64,000 nt of DNA from Litorimonas sp963972195 (GCA_963972195.1 CAXATH010000009.1:1-64000), one strand, 5' to 3'. Shown: positions 7,718-19,400, numbered from the stretch's first letter. Program-made: numbers and translations. The notes: generated by a model from the sequence alone, not told the origin.

Positions 7718-8905
7718 GTGTTTCATTCCTTTTTTACTGAACTCCGCGCTGCCAAGGTCCCCGTTTCCATACGGGAATATCTGACCCTGCTCGAAGGGGT
7801 AGAGAAAGGCGTGGCGCATGAAAGTCTGGATGGGTTTTATTATTTGTCTCGTACAGCTCTGGTGAAAGACGAACGCAATCTGGATAAATTTGATCAGGTC
7901 TTTTCTCATGTCTTTAGAGGTCTGGATTATGTCGGGGATATTTTTGGGGAAGAAGACCACCAAATCCCGGCGGACTGGCTTCGGAAAATGGCGGAGTTAC
8001 ATCTCTCCCCCGAGGAAATGGCCGAAATAGAAAAGCTTGGCGACCTTGATAAAATCATGGAAGCGCTAAAAGAACGCCTCGAAAATCAGGATAAACGCCA
8101 TGAAGGCGGGAACAAAAATATCGGCACCGCCGGACGTTCGCCATTTGGCGCTTACGGTTATAACCCTGAAGGCGTTCGCATTGGCCAAAAAGAAGGCCGC
8201 CACGGCAAAGCTGTTAAGGTGTGGGACAAACGCCAGTTCAAAAATCTCGACGGTGACAAAGAAATCGGAACGCGCAACATCAAAGTCGCCCTTCGCCGGT
8301 TACGTAAGTTTGCCCGCGAAGGCGCCGCTGAAGAACTGGATCTTAGCAGCACGATCAAAGGCACAGCAAAACAAGGTTGGCTCGACATCAAAATGCGTCC
8401 GGAACGCCGAAATGCTGTTAAAGTTCTCGCCTTTTTCGATATTGGCGGCTCTATGGACGCACATATTCAACAAGTCGAAGACCTGTTTTCTGCGGCGCGT
8501 AGTGAATTTAAGCGTCTTGAATATTTTTATTTCCACAACTGTCTTTATGAACAGGTCTGGACAGATAATGTTCGGCGTATGAACGAAGTTACACCAACTT
8601 GGGACATCTTGCATAAATTTGCGTCCGACCACCGTGTCGTCATTGTGGGTGACGCGGCGATGAGCCCTTACGAAGTCGCTGTACGCGGCGGATCTGTCGA
8701 GCATTGGAATGATGAGCCGGGTGGTGTTTGGCTGAAAAGACTGGTCGACATCTACCCTCACCTCGTCTGGATAAACCCGACATCTGAAAAATACTGGAAT
8801 TATTCGCAAAGCACGCAAATGATACAGGACATTATTGGCAAAGACCGCATGTTCCCAATGACTCTTTCCGGATTAGAAGACGCAATGAAGGAACTTGCGC
8901 GCTAG
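7718..8905 (+). CDS. VWA-domain protein, CoxE/COG3825-like
   Basis: This is a cytoplasmic protein of 395 residues starting at GTG right after the cupin stop, with AAGAGG about 12 bases upstream. The N-terminal half is helical and charged (FFTELRAAKVPVSIREYL). The C-terminal half is a von Willebrand A fold with a MIDAS-like FFDIGGSMDAH, a variant of DxSxS. In alphaproteobacteria proteins of this type usually work with a MoxR AAA+ ATPase to insert cofactors or remodel complexes. No MoxR gene lies in this window, so its partner must be encoded elsewhere. It is probably cotranscribed with the two lipoprotein genes upstream. Confidence 0.85.
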   Translation: MFHSFFTELRAAKVPVSIREYLTLLEGVEKGVAHESLDGFYYLSRTALVKDERNLDKFDQVFSHVFRGLDYVGDIFGEEDHQIPADWLRKMAELHLSPEEMAEIEKLGDLDKIMEALKERLENQDKRHEGGNKNIGTAGRSPFGAYGYNPEGVRIGQKEGRHGKAVKVWDKRQFKNLDGDKEIGTRNIKVALRRLRKFAREGAAEELDLSSTIKGTAKQGWLDIKMRPERRNAVKVLAFFDIGGSMDAHIQQVEDLFSAARSEFKRLEYFYFHNCLYEQVWTDNVRRMNEVTPTWDILHKFASDHRVVIVGDAAMSPYEVAVRGGSVEHWNDEPGGVWLKRLVDIYPHLVWINPTSEKYWNYSQSTQMIQDIIGKDRMFPMTLSGLEDAMKELAR

Positions 8906-8967
8906 TCAGTCGTATTGTCCTTTGATACCCACTTTTTACTATCAACAAGCATAGAAAGGTTACTCTT

Positions 8968-9543
8968 ATGCGCGCTTTTAAAACAATTGCCCTTACGGGA
9001 TTTTCCGCCCTCGCCCTGACGGCCTGTAATGCAGGAACTGACAGTGAGGATTTAGTCTATAACTGCCCTGCCGATCAGATGTTCACGTCGATCACCCCTT
9101 ATGGTGAAGATGCAGAAGCACCTGCTCTAGAGGGTACGGATTACGATGCTTATCATACGGCCAATGCCGAGCGGAGCGACGTTACTACAACAGCGAGCGG
9201 TCTTCAGTATAGAGTGGCTCAAGAAGGCCTGGATAACGGCGCTTCGCCCGAGGGCGGCGAAATGGTCACCGTTCATTATCACGGTTACTTTCCCGACGGA
9301 TCGGTTTTCGATAGCTCATATGATCGCGGCGAAACCATTCAATTCCCTGCCAACGGCGTGATCCAAGGTTGGGTCGAATCTCTTCAGGATATGAAAGTCT
9401 GTGAAGCCCGCACTCTTTATATTCCTGGTGATCTCGCTTACGGCCCGCAAGGCCGTCCGGGTATTCCGGCAAATGCAACGCTTCTATTCAATGTCCAATT
9501 GACCGGCGTCGAAGCGCCAGCCACCGTCACAACGGCGGAATAG
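8968..9543 (+). CDS. FKBP-type peptidyl-prolyl isomerase lipoprotein
   Basis: This 191-residue protein has a lipobox LALTAC (C20). An acidic linker leads to an FKBP domain at about 90-186 (GEMVTVHYHGYFPDGSVFDS, VIQGW, IPANATLLFNVQL). It should speed Pro cis-trans isomerisation and help fold periplasmic or outer-membrane proteins. The pocket residues Tyr (HYHGYF), Phe/Asp (VFDSSYDRG), Trp (IQGW) and Ile (GIPANATL) are present, so it looks active. An additional N-terminal cysteine (VYNCPADQ) and one in KVCEARTL could form a disulfide. A strong terminator follows. Confidence 0.93.
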   Translation: MRAFKTIALTGFSALALTACNAGTDSEDLVYNCPADQMFTSITPYGEDAEAPALEGTDYDAYHTANAERSDVTTTASGLQYRVAQEGLDNGASPEGGEMVTVHYHGYFPDGSVFDSSYDRGETIQFPANGVIQGWVESLQDMKVCEARTLYIPGDLAYGPQGRPGIPANATLLFNVQLTGVEAPATVTTAE

Positions 9544-9564
9544 ACTCACTAAATTTATACTTCA

Positions 9565-9593
9565 AAGCCGCCCAGACGGGCGGCTTTTTTTTT
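9565..9593 (+). terminator. Rho-independent terminator after the FKBP gene
   Basis: Arms AAGCCGCCC and GGGCGGCTT are perfect around an AGAC loop, followed by eight or more T. It ends the FKBP transcription unit 22 bp past the stop codon. Confidence 0.93.
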
Positions 9594-9691
9594 GAGCGAT
9601 TTTAGAATGAACTGCCGCTTTTATGGTAAATATAAGCTTAAACTCTCAACTATTGCAGAGAATAAACCTTAACCGTCATTAAGATCGTCAT

Positions 9692-12559
9692 CTATTTTTC
9701 CGGCAAAACTTGAACGTGGTAAGCCGTTTCCGGAGAGAAAAGAGTTTTCGCACGGGACTGTAAGTCGTCGACGGTCATCTCTTCGAAGGCCTCTGATCGG
9801 GATCGATGACGACGGACTCTTTCCTCGTCCGTCTGAGCTTCGGAAATGACGCTCATCCAATACCCATTACTCTCCAATGAAGTTTCAATACTCTCTTTGA
9901 CTGGCTTTATGGCGCGTTCAAAAATATCTTTATCAATCTGACCCGCTCTGAATTCAGCCGCAATTTCATCAACTTTTGCGCTGACCCGGTCAATATCTTC
10001 CGGCGCGACTTCGAGTGAAACACCCAGATATCCATAATTTGGAAAACTTCGGGGCGTAAAGGAGAAAGCGGAGGGCGAATAACTTGCTCCTTCCTCTTCA
10101 CGCAAAACCTCGGTGAGGCGGAGTCTAAAGAGCGTAGAAATCATCGAAACTTCACGGCTTGTTTTAATATCCTTTCCGTCGGGTGCCGGCCAATATGTTC
10201 GCAGCAGCGCTGTGCTTGGGTCACCAGCATGACTGAGCTTCACTGGCCGTTTGTTTCCTTGCGGGAATTGGAGACTGACGTCCTCCTCGGCCGGTTCGGG
10301 GAAAGAGCTCTGACGGGTCGGCAAAGCTCCGAATGTACGGGCGATCGCATCTATCGCTTTATCCGGCGTTATATCTCCGACGACCCCGATTTCCATCGCG
10401 CTGTCCGCAAGATAGGGATCAAGCCAGTCTTGAACCATTTGAGTGTTTACTCGGAGCATTTCCGCCTCGCTTGGGAAGCCGAAACGATCGTCCCCGGACC
10501 GGATCAGACGATCGACATCCCGAGACGCAACTCCGCCCGGTGTTGAATCCAATGTAGGGTAGAAAGAACGGATATATTTGTCATATTGGGATTTAGCTTC
10601 AGGACGATACCCCGGAGCTGTTGCATAAGCCGTCATGAGATCAAGCTGCAGGTCTAAATCCTCTGGTACGGTCGTACCATTTATATAAACGCGGTCATTG
10701 CCGAGGCTTTGACTGGCCCCGACGGAACGCCCGGCCATAATTTTACGGATGTCATCGACTTTATGGGCCTCAAGCCCACCCAAGCTAAGTGCATTTGGAA
10801 CGAAAACCCTCAAGCCTGGCTCTTCCCGCGGTAAAAATAATTGCCCGCCTCCCATGGCGACGGACACAGATATAACGTCTTTTTGATAAGGCGTTTGTTT
10901 GACGTTCAGCTTTACACCATTGTCGAATATAACGCTTTCAAATCCGACGTCTTCGATTGTTTCTCGGCTGACGACTTCCCCTTTAAGCCCCCAATCCGAA
11001 TAAGCAAACTCAAGTTTTTCCTCTTCCGCTCTAGGCTGAACAGGAACCGTTCGGGCAGAAGCAAGAGCCGCCGTAAGTTTGTCGTCCGCGTTTTCAATTA
11101 TCTCGGATGTCGAGAGATAAAGTTGCGGAGCGTCCATCACCCCGTCCCATTGCGCGCGAAATTTCTCATTCACATCCGCTAGAGTGATGCTTTCCGCATA
11201 GTCGTTAAACCGTTTCAGATCGTAAGCCGGATCTGTCACGACATTATCATTTCCGAAAGAGGATAATATAGATCGAGCCAATCTTGGGGTCCGCCGGGTC
11301 GATGATGTTTGAACCGCAACTTCGAGAGCCTTCCGCGTGTTGGCAATTTGCTCATCCAGTTCAGCCTGAGAAAACCCATACTCCAAGGCCTGGCGCAATA
11401 GCGGCTCAGCCCCTTCTAGCGCGCTCGCCCATTTCCCCTTCTCGGGTTGAATTGTCAGGGAGCTCGACTCAATAATATCAAATAAAGTCGAACTGCCGGC
11501 AGAGGCGCCTATGAAAGGTGCATCCGTCGTCCGGGATAGCTCCCCTAAGCGGCGGGAAAGGATCCGGTTACCAAGCCCTTCCACAAAATTATCCCTGCGG
11601 TTTGCCACCGTGTCTTCTCTAACCACGGCGGGACGAAGCGTCGAAAGTGTAAGGCTGGTCTGGATTTCGGGGTTTACATAATAGTGCGTGCGGGCTTCTC
11701 GCCCCGGGAGTGTTTCGGGCTCATATTTCTTTAAAGCCTCGCCTTCCGCTTCCCAATCTCCGAAATATTGCTCTATTTTCTTGGCTGCATAATCGGTTTC
11801 TATATCGCCCACCAAAACAATGAAGGTATTTTCCGGGCGGTAATATCCTTCGTAAAACGTTCGGAACTGCTCCGGCGTGACCGAATCAATTGTTTCGACC
11901 GTTCCGATCGGAATGCGGTTTGGTATCGGGCTGCCGCCCAAGTAAAATTCCAAATTGTCGAGCGAGGCATCAAAGGCCGGGCTAGTTCTCGCCCGTTTTT
12001 CAGCCTGTATGATACCGCGCTCACGATCAATCGCCTCAGGGTCAAGCGTGAGGCGGTCGGCCGTTTCCCGCATAATCATTAATGTTTCATCCAATAGATT
12101 TTCATCTATTTCGGGCAGCTCTAATTGATATGATGTTTGATCAAACCCCGTCGAAGCATTGGTATCAGCGCCAAAGGCGAGCCCGAATTTCTCCAGGCGC
12201 TTAATCATTTCGCCTTCGGGAATGTTTTCAGAGCCGTTAAAAGCCATATGTTCAAGAAAATGTGCAAGTCCGCGCGTTTCGTCAGATTCATTCAGGGACC
12301 CAGTGTCGATCCTCATCAATAAGGTAGCCGTCTTCGTCGGAGTCGAATTTGACCGAACAGCGTAACGCACACCGTTTGGCAGCTCACCATACTCAACATT
12401 TGGATCGACTGTCAGATCGCTTTTATCCTGAGTGAACAAAACAGGCTGTTCGTTTGCCTCTTGGCTCGTTTCACCGGAACAAGCCGAAAACACCAAGGCT
12501 GTGAGGACCATGGGATAAACAAAAACTTTGTGCATTGAGAGAACCTGATTAACGAACAT
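9692..12559 (-). CDS. M16 zinc metalloprotease lipoprotein (pitrilysin type)
   Basis: This is a 955-residue protease with two M16 halves in one chain. The first half has the inverted zinc motif HFLEH (H100, E103, H104), with the third ligand expected in RERGIIQAEKR; the second half is the inactive partner that completes the closed chamber. The signal peptide ends at LVFSAC (C27), predicting a periplasmic lipoprotein. I start at the ATG at 12559, which has AAGGA eight bases upstream; a TTG at 12598 gives 13 extra residues, and the ATG at 12535 is also possible. Such proteases degrade unfolded peptides or signal-peptide fragments. It is transcribed away from the HAD phosphatase gene, so promoters of both probably share the short gap. 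Confidence 0.92.
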   Translation of the reverse strand: MFVNQVLSMHKVFVYPMVLTALVFSACSGETSQEANEQPVLFTQDKSDLTVDPNVEYGELPNGVRYAVRSNSTPTKTATLLMRIDTGSLNESDETRGLAHFLEHMAFNGSENIPEGEMIKRLEKFGLAFGADTNASTGFDQTSYQLELPEIDENLLDETLMIMRETADRLTLDPEAIDRERGIIQAEKRARTSPAFDASLDNLEFYLGGSPIPNRIPIGTVETIDSVTPEQFRTFYEGYYRPENTFIVLVGDIETDYAAKKIEQYFGDWEAEGEALKKYEPETLPGREARTHYYVNPEIQTSLTLSTLRPAVVREDTVANRRDNFVEGLGNRILSRRLGELSRTTDAPFIGASAGSSTLFDIIESSSLTIQPEKGKWASALEGAEPLLRQALEYGFSQAELDEQIANTRKALEVAVQTSSTRRTPRLARSILSSFGNDNVVTDPAYDLKRFNDYAESITLADVNEKFRAQWDGVMDAPQLYLSTSEIIENADDKLTAALASARTVPVQPRAEEEKLEFAYSDWGLKGEVVSRETIEDVGFESVIFDNGVKLNVKQTPYQKDVISVSVAMGGGQLFLPREEPGLRVFVPNALSLGGLEAHKVDDIRKIMAGRSVGASQSLGNDRVYINGTTVPEDLDLQLDLMTAYATAPGYRPEAKSQYDKYIRSFYPTLDSTPGGVASRDVDRLIRSGDDRFGFPSEAEMLRVNTQMVQDWLDPYLADSAMEIGVVGDITPDKAIDAIARTFGALPTRQSSFPEPAEEDVSLQFPQGNKRPVKLSHAGDPSTALLRTYWPAPDGKDIKTSREVSMISTLFRLRLTEVLREEEGASYSPSAFSFTPRSFPNYGYLGVSLEVAPEDIDRVSAKVDEIAAEFRAGQIDKDIFERAIKPVKESIETSLESNGYWMSVISEAQTDEERVRRHRSRSEAFEEMTVDDLQSRAKTLFSPETAYHVQVLPEK

Positions 12560-12653
12560 AAGGTTGTCCTTAATGGTGACTTTACGGGTTCGCCGCAAGA
12601 CCTGTTTGAGACATTAACCATATCAAAAACAGAGACTTGAATTCCATCCCGCC

Positions 12654-13328
12654 TTGCGGCACGTCTGCAACGTGAAGCACGAATCATCGGATAAGCCTGC
12701 GAGCCCTCCCAAAGTGGCGCCGCCTCAAAATGGCCTAATCATATTTGACTTTGACGGCACGATCACCACCAAAGACACATTTGCCCTTTTTCTTCGATAT
12801 TATGCCGGACTTTGGGGCTGGCTGAAAAACGTGACCGCCCTCCTACCCGTATTCATATCTTACAAGCTGGGTAGAATTGATCGTCACGCCGTGAAGATCG
12901 CCGTAATAAGGAAGTTTTTTTCGGGCGAAAAAATCTTGGATATTGAAAAACGAGCGCAGAGTTTCGCCAAGGACGTCATTCCAAATCTAATTCGCCCTAA
13001 GGCATTGGAGTGTTTTCAGGAAAAGATGGCGGAAGAAGGTCGGGTTTATATATGCAGCGCCTCCATCACGCCTTATTTATATTTTTGGGCAGATTCGGTT
13101 AACTTTCCACGAAAAAACGTGCTGGCTGTGGAACTTAGCGAAAGTTCAGGGATACTTTCTGGTGAGATAGAGGGATACAATGTTTGGGGAGAAAATAAAA
13201 TCAATCGCATTTCCGACACATTCCGTTCTAAAAATGTTCGCATCGCCGAAGCTTATGGGGATAGTGAGGGAGACCGGGAGTTGTTAAACGCCGCTGAGGC
13301 GTCTTTTTTCAGACCTTTTCGCGTCTGA
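12654..13328 (+). CDS. HAD-superfamily subfamily IB phosphatase
   Basis: This 224-residue protein has motif I FDFDGTITTKD, motif II serine in YICSASITPYL, and motif III/IV AYGDSEGDRELL. A helical cap (FLRYYAGLWGWLKNV...) sits between motifs I and II. This is the SerB/PSP-like HAD-IB group, which includes phosphoserine phosphatases and lipid-precursor phosphatases, and the substrate is not determinable here. The start is uncertain: TTG at 12654 or GTG at 12672. The first 20 residues are polar and Pro-rich and could be untranslated. It lies 140 bp before the giant repeat gene. Confidence 0.85.
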   Translation: MRHVCNVKHESSDKPASPPKVAPPQNGLIIFDFDGTITTKDTFALFLRYYAGLWGWLKNVTALLPVFISYKLGRIDRHAVKIAVIRKFFSGEKILDIEKRAQSFAKDVIPNLIRPKALECFQEKMAEEGRVYICSASITPYLYFWADSVNFPRKNVLAVELSESSGILSGEIEGYNVWGENKINRISDTFRSKNVRIAEAYGDSEGDRELLNAAEASFFRPFRV

Positions 13329-13392
13329 CAGTCTCTGTCATTGAAATTATAAAATTTCCTCGTAAACCGAGGATTAACATCTGGTCATACGG

Positions 13393-13407
13393 TTAACGTT
13401 TGGTTAG
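13393..13407 (+). promoter_or_regulatory. Candidate CtrA box
   Basis: TTAACGTTTGGTTAG fits the CtrA consensus TTAA-N7-TTAA at all but one position. It lies 62 bp before the start codon of the giant repeat protein. CtrA is the cell-cycle master regulator of this class of bacteria. A TTTGC-ATTTT-GCAAA palindrome follows at 13420-13434. One mismatch and an AT-rich setting mean chance is possible. Confidence 0.35.
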
Positions 13408-13468
13408 GTTATTGGAGAGTTTGCATTTTGCAAATTAATATTACTGGATTGTTTGGGGGTTTTACGAA

Positions 13469-16400
13469 ATGAAACGTACTCTATTTTTGGCCGCATCGGC
13501 TGCCGTATTTGCAGCACCAACTATAGCTCAGGAGCTTCCCCCCGGAAATCCCCTGCCCGGCGAATGTTTCGCCCGCGTCATCGTTCCCGCCCAGTATGAA
13601 ACCTCTACCGAACAAGTCGTCCTTCGCCAGGCTGGTGAAGAGATCAAGAAGATACCCGGCCGTTTTGAAACCGTTACAGAAAGAGTTCTTGTCCAAGAAG
13701 AAAGCTACGAATTGGTTGTTGTTGGCTCCGGCGGCACAATTATCCCGGGCCGCGGCGACATAACTGTCACAATCAATCAAACAGCCTATAATATTGACTC
13801 CTCCAGAACCGTTTCAGATTCATCAGGACGCCGAATTGGCTCCGTTGATAGTGACGGAAATATTGTCGGCGCCAATGGCGATGTTTTAGTCGCCAATGCC
13901 GTCGATCCGCTGACACTGATTGGTCGAGGAGCTTATCCAACCTCGCTTACCGTAGGCTCCAATACTTACGCAGTGGCTTCTGATCGATCAGTGCGGAATG
14001 CATCTGGCGCTCAAATCGGCAGGATTGACAATAATGGCAATCTCGTCGGCGCCAACGGTAATGTCATCTCCAGAAGCGCGGTAAACTCCTTCTCCGGCAG
14101 CGCGGAAACATCAGGACAGCCTTCTTTCAATACGGTCAATGAGACCGTTGTCGTTCAAGAAGCCTCTACTGAATTAGTCGTTATACCGCCCGTCTATGAA
14201 ACCGTAAGTGAAACAGTCGTCGTCCAGCCAGAATCCGTTGAATATGTCACGGTCCCGGCAGTTTATGAAACTTATGAAGATACTGTCGTCGTCCAGGAAG
14301 CTTCAACTGAGCTGGTCACGGTTCCGCCCGTCTTTGAAACGGTAACCGATACAGTCGTTGTGCAAGAAGCGACAACAGAGCTTGTCACTGTTCCGGCAAC
14401 CTATGAAACTGTCACAGATACTGTCGTTGTCCAGCCTGCCGGCGTTGAATACACAACAGTTCCAGCCGTTTACGAGACGGTGACGGAAAATGTTGTCACG
14501 CAAGAAGCCTCGACAGAGCTTGTCACTATTCCGGCTACATATGAAACGGTGACGGATACGGTCGTGGTTCAGGAAGCCACAACCGAGCTTGTCACTGTGC
14601 CCGCCGTTTTTGAAACCGTCACAGATACAGTTGTTGCCCAGGAAGCCTCAACTGAACTTGTTACCGTTCCACCTGTCTTTGAAACAGTAACCAATACTGT
14701 CGTGATCACACCCGCTTCTGTGACTTATGAAACTGTTCCAGCGGTTTATGAAACCGTAGAAGACACTATTACAGTGCAAGAAGCCTCCACAGAACTTGTC
14801 ACTATCCCCGCCACATATGAGACTGTTTCTGAAACCGTTGTGGTTCAGGAAGCGTCCACAGAATTAGTGACTGTTCCGGCTGAATTTGAAACCGTAAGAG
14901 ACACAGTGGTTGTTCAAGAAGCGTCCACAGAGCTAGTCACCATCCCGGCGACTTATGAAACTGTTACTGATACTGTTGTGGTTCAGCCAGCAGGCGTCGA
15001 ATATGACGTTGTTCCAGCGGAATATGAAAATTATACTGAAACTGTTGTCGTTCAAGAAGCTTCGACAGAGCTGGTCACCATTCCGCCAGTCTTTGAAACT
15101 GTTACAGATACGGTCGTTGTTCAGCCTGCCGGCGTAGAATACGTTGTCGTACCAGCAGTCTATGAAACGGTCGAAGAATCTGTCGTGGTTCAAGAAGCCT
15201 CAACGGAACTCGTCACCGTTCCGGCCACTTTTGAAACCGTGACTGACACTGTGGTCGTCACCCCTGAAACAGTTGAATATGTGTCCGTTCCGGCTGTTTA
15301 TGAAACAGTTGAAGAAGCAGTTACTGTTCAAGAAGCCTCGACAGAGCTCGTAACTGTTCCACCGGTTTTCGAGACAGTTACCGATACAGTTGTTGTTCAG
15401 CCAGCAGGTGTTGAATATGAAACCGTGCCTGCCGTTTATGAAACTGTTGATGAAACCGTTGTCGTGCAGGAGGCCTCTACAGAGCTGGTCACAGTACCCG
15501 CGACGTTTGAAACCGTCACAGATACAGTTGTCGTCCAGCCCGCCGGCGTCGAATATGTCAGCGTCCCGGCCGTTTATGAAACAGTTGAAGAACCTGTCGT
15601 GGTTCAAGAGGCCTCGACAGAGCTGGTCACAGTTCCTCCGACATTTGAAACGGTTACCGATACAGTGGTCGTAACTCCCGCAACAGTCGCGTATGAAACT
15701 ATTCCAGCTGTTTTCGAGACAGTAGAAGAATCTGTAGTTGTCCAAGAGGCTTCGACAGAACTCGTCACGATCCCGCCTGTTTTCGAGACAGTAACTGACA
15801 CTGTCGTCGTCCAGCCAGAAAGCGTGACATACGAAGTTATTCCGGCGGTTTATGAAACGATCGAAGAGCCAATTGTCGTTCAGGAAGCGTCAACAGAGCT
15901 GGTCACCGTTCCGGCAACTTACGAGACAGTGACGGATACAGTCGTCGTACAACCTCAAACCGTCGAATATGAAACGATCCCAGCAGAATTCGAGTCCTAC
16001 ACAGAAACCATCGTGGTTCAGGAAGCTTCAACCGAGCTCGTAACAGTTCCGGCAACTTATGAAACAGTAACGGATACAATCGTCGTCACTCCTGAAACCG
16101 TCGAATATGTGTCCGTCCCGGCCGTATACGAAACCGTTGAAGAAGCTGTTATAGTTCAGGAAGCTTCGACAGAACTTGTCACCATTCCGCCTGTCTTCGA
16201 GACGGTGACGGACACCGTCGTCGTGACGCCGGAAACCGTTGAATATGTCAGCGTCCCCGCCGTTTACGAAACCATAGAAGAAGCCGTCATAGTTCAAGAA
16301 GCCTCAACAGAGCTCGTCACGATACCGGCAACGTTCGAAACTGTGACAGACACAGTGGTCGTCCAGCCTGCCGGGGTAGAATATGTGACGGTTCCGGCAG

Positions 16401-19400
16401 AATATGAAACGGTAACTGAAAACGTTGTCGTTCAAGAAGCCTCTACAGAGCTGGTGACAATCCCGCCTGTCTTTGAGACTGTGACCGACACAGTTGTCGT
16501 CACTCCCGCAACAACAACTTACGAGTCTGTGCCAGCCGTTTACGAAACAGTCGAAGAAGCTGTGACCGTTCAAGAAGCCTCAACGGAACTCGTTACAATC
16601 CCTGCGACTTATGAAACCGTGACAGACACCGTCGTGGTGACACCCGCAACAGTGGATTACCAAACAATTCCAGCCGTTTACGAAACTGTTGAAGAGGCTG
16701 TAACCGTTCAGGAAGCCTCAACCGAGCTCGTGACAACGCCGGCAACATTTAAAACTGTAACAGAAACAGTTGTCGTTCAGGAAGAGACAACAGAACTTGT
16801 CACTATCCCGCCAGTTTACGAGAACGTCACCGAGACGTATGTGGCTCAAGAAGCCTCAACTGAGCTCGTCACCGTCCCGCCTGTGTTTGAGACAGTAACA
16901 GATACGGTGGTCGTCCAGCCGCAGACGGTTGAATATGTCCTGCAAGAAGCTGAATATGAAACCTACGAAGAGACAATTGTCGTTCAAGAAGCTTCAACTG
17001 AACTCGTAACCGTTCCGGCGACCTATGAGACTATCACAGATGTTGTGACGGTTCAGGAAGCCTCTACAGAACTTGTGACTATTCCGGCTGAATTTGAAAC
17101 AGTGACGGATACTGTTGTTGTCAAAGAAGCCACTACGGAATTGGTCACAACGCCTGCCACATTTAAAAACGTCACTGATACAGTCGTGGTGACACCTCAA
17201 ACCGTTGAGTACGTCTCAATCCCGGCAGAATATGAAACATATGAAGAGCCTGTCGTTGTACAGGAAGCAACGACTGAACTTGTTGTCGTTCCTGCCACTT
17301 ACAAAGACGTTACCGAGACTATCGTTATCCAGGAAGCTTCAACAGAACTCGTTACGGTTCCGGCGACTTTCGAAACAGTTACCGATACCGTTGTCGTCAC
17401 CCCTGAAACCGTCGAATATGTGGCTCAACCCGCTACCTACCGCACAGAGCAAGAAACATATGTTCAGCAGGACGGCGCTGAAGAGCTTGTCGTGGTTCCG
17501 GCAACCTATGAAACCGTAACTGAAACAATTGTCACACAGGAAGCCAGCTCCCGCGTTGAAGTTGTACCGCCGACATATCGGACGGTCACAGAGACAATCA
17601 CGGTTCAGCCTGCCAGAACCGAAATCGAAGTTATTCCGGCCAAATACGAAACCCGCTCAGAGCGCGTTCTCATTGAGCCTGCGCGCGAAGAATGGAAACC
17701 AGGTAGCCAAGCTATTAATTACGGTTCTCTGACAGCTGGTGGACAGATCAACACGAATACACGTGGTCAGTTTACCGTCTTTAACGGCGTCTCAGAACAA
17801 GTTGTTGAATCCACTCAGACTATCGTGAACCAGACAGGCGAAATTCTCTGCCGCGTCCTGATCCCGGCCAGATATAAAACTATCACTAAACAGGTCGTGT
17901 CTGAGCCGGCCCGTACTGTTGAACGTCAAGTTCCGGCCGTGACAAAACAAATCACCAAGCGCGTTGTCGATACACCGGCTTCTACCCGGGAAGTGCCAAT
18001 TCCTGCCGTAACCGAAACAGTTACTCGCCGCGTCGTCAAAACCCCTGCCCGGGTTGAAAGACGCAACGCAACAAATGCGAAAATGGCCTCTGTAGAAACT
18101 CAGGTTCTTGCTCAGGAAGCTCGCATCGTTGAACGCGTTATCCCGGCCGTCACGAAACAGGTGCAACGCCGCGTTATGAAAACTCCGGCGACGACGACCG
18201 AGCGCGTCATTCCGGCGATTACCGATACAGTCACTCGCCGCGTCGTGGATCGTCCAGCCTCTACTCAAGAGCGGGTTATCCCAGCGGTCACCGAAATGGA
18301 AACTCGCCGCCGCGTGGTAAGTCCGGCCCGGACAGTCGAAAAAGTTATTCCGGCGGTCACCAAACAAGTCACGCGCCGCGTCGTGGACACACCTGCGTCC
18401 ACTCAAGAGCGCGTTATCCCGGCCGTCACCAAGACTGAAAGCCGCCGCGTGGTCAAAACGCCGGCGCGCACAGAAGAGCGCGTTATCCCCGCGGTGACTG
18501 AAACTGTTTCCCGCCGCGTTGTGAAAACAGCGGCCGCGACGACAGAACGGGTCATTCCGGCGGTCACGAAAACTGAAACACGCCGTCGTATTGTCACTCC
18601 TGCCCGCACGGTTGAAAAGGTCATTCCGGCCGTCACAAAGGAAGTTTCGCGCCGCGTCGTGGCTACGCCTGCTCAAACGGTCGAAAAGGCTATTCCGGCT
18701 GTTACGAAAACCCGTCAACGCCGCGTTGTTAAGACACCGGCCCGCACGGAAGAGCGCGTCATCCCGGCCGTCACAGAAACGGTCTCCCGCCGCGTCGTAG
18801 ATGTTCCGGCGTCAACTCAGGAACGGGTGATTCCGGCTGTCACTAAGATGGAAACACGCCGCGTCGTCAAAACACCCGCCAGAACCGTTGAGAAAACTAT
18901 TCCGGCTGTCACGAAAGAGGTTTCACGCCGCGTCGTGAAAACACCAGCGTCTACTCAAGAGCGGGTTATTCCAGCCGTCACTAAGATGGAAAGCCGCCGG
19001 GTCGTCAAAACACCGGCCAGAACGGTCGAGAAAACCATTCCGGCTGTTACGAAAGAGGTGTCACGCCGCATCGTCAAAACGCCGGCTCAAGTGACAGAGC
19101 GCGTCATCCCAGCTGTCAGCAAGGCTCAAACGCGCCGTGTCATTAAGACACCGGCTAAGACTGTCGAGCGCGTTGTCCCAGCCGTCACGAAGGAAGTCTC
19201 TCGCCGCGTCGTCAAAACTCCGGCCTCGAGCCAAGAGCGGGTTATTCCAGCCGTCACTAAGATGGAAACTCGCCGCGTCGTTAAAACGCCGGCCAGCACA
19301 GTTGAGAAGGTTATTCCGGCTGTCACAGCTCAAGTTGAGCGCCGCGTCGTTAAAACGCCTGCTCAGACGCAAGAACGCGTCATTCCGGCTGTCACCAAAA

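Noticed and set aside
9670..9686. TTAA-CCGTCA-TTAA as a CtrA box
   Set aside because: The spacer is six, not seven, bases, and it lies at the 3' end of the M16 gene rather than in a promoter position.
13358..13372. CCTCG-TAAAC-CGAGG hairpin after the HAD gene as terminator
   Set aside because: Only five base pairs and no T-run follows.
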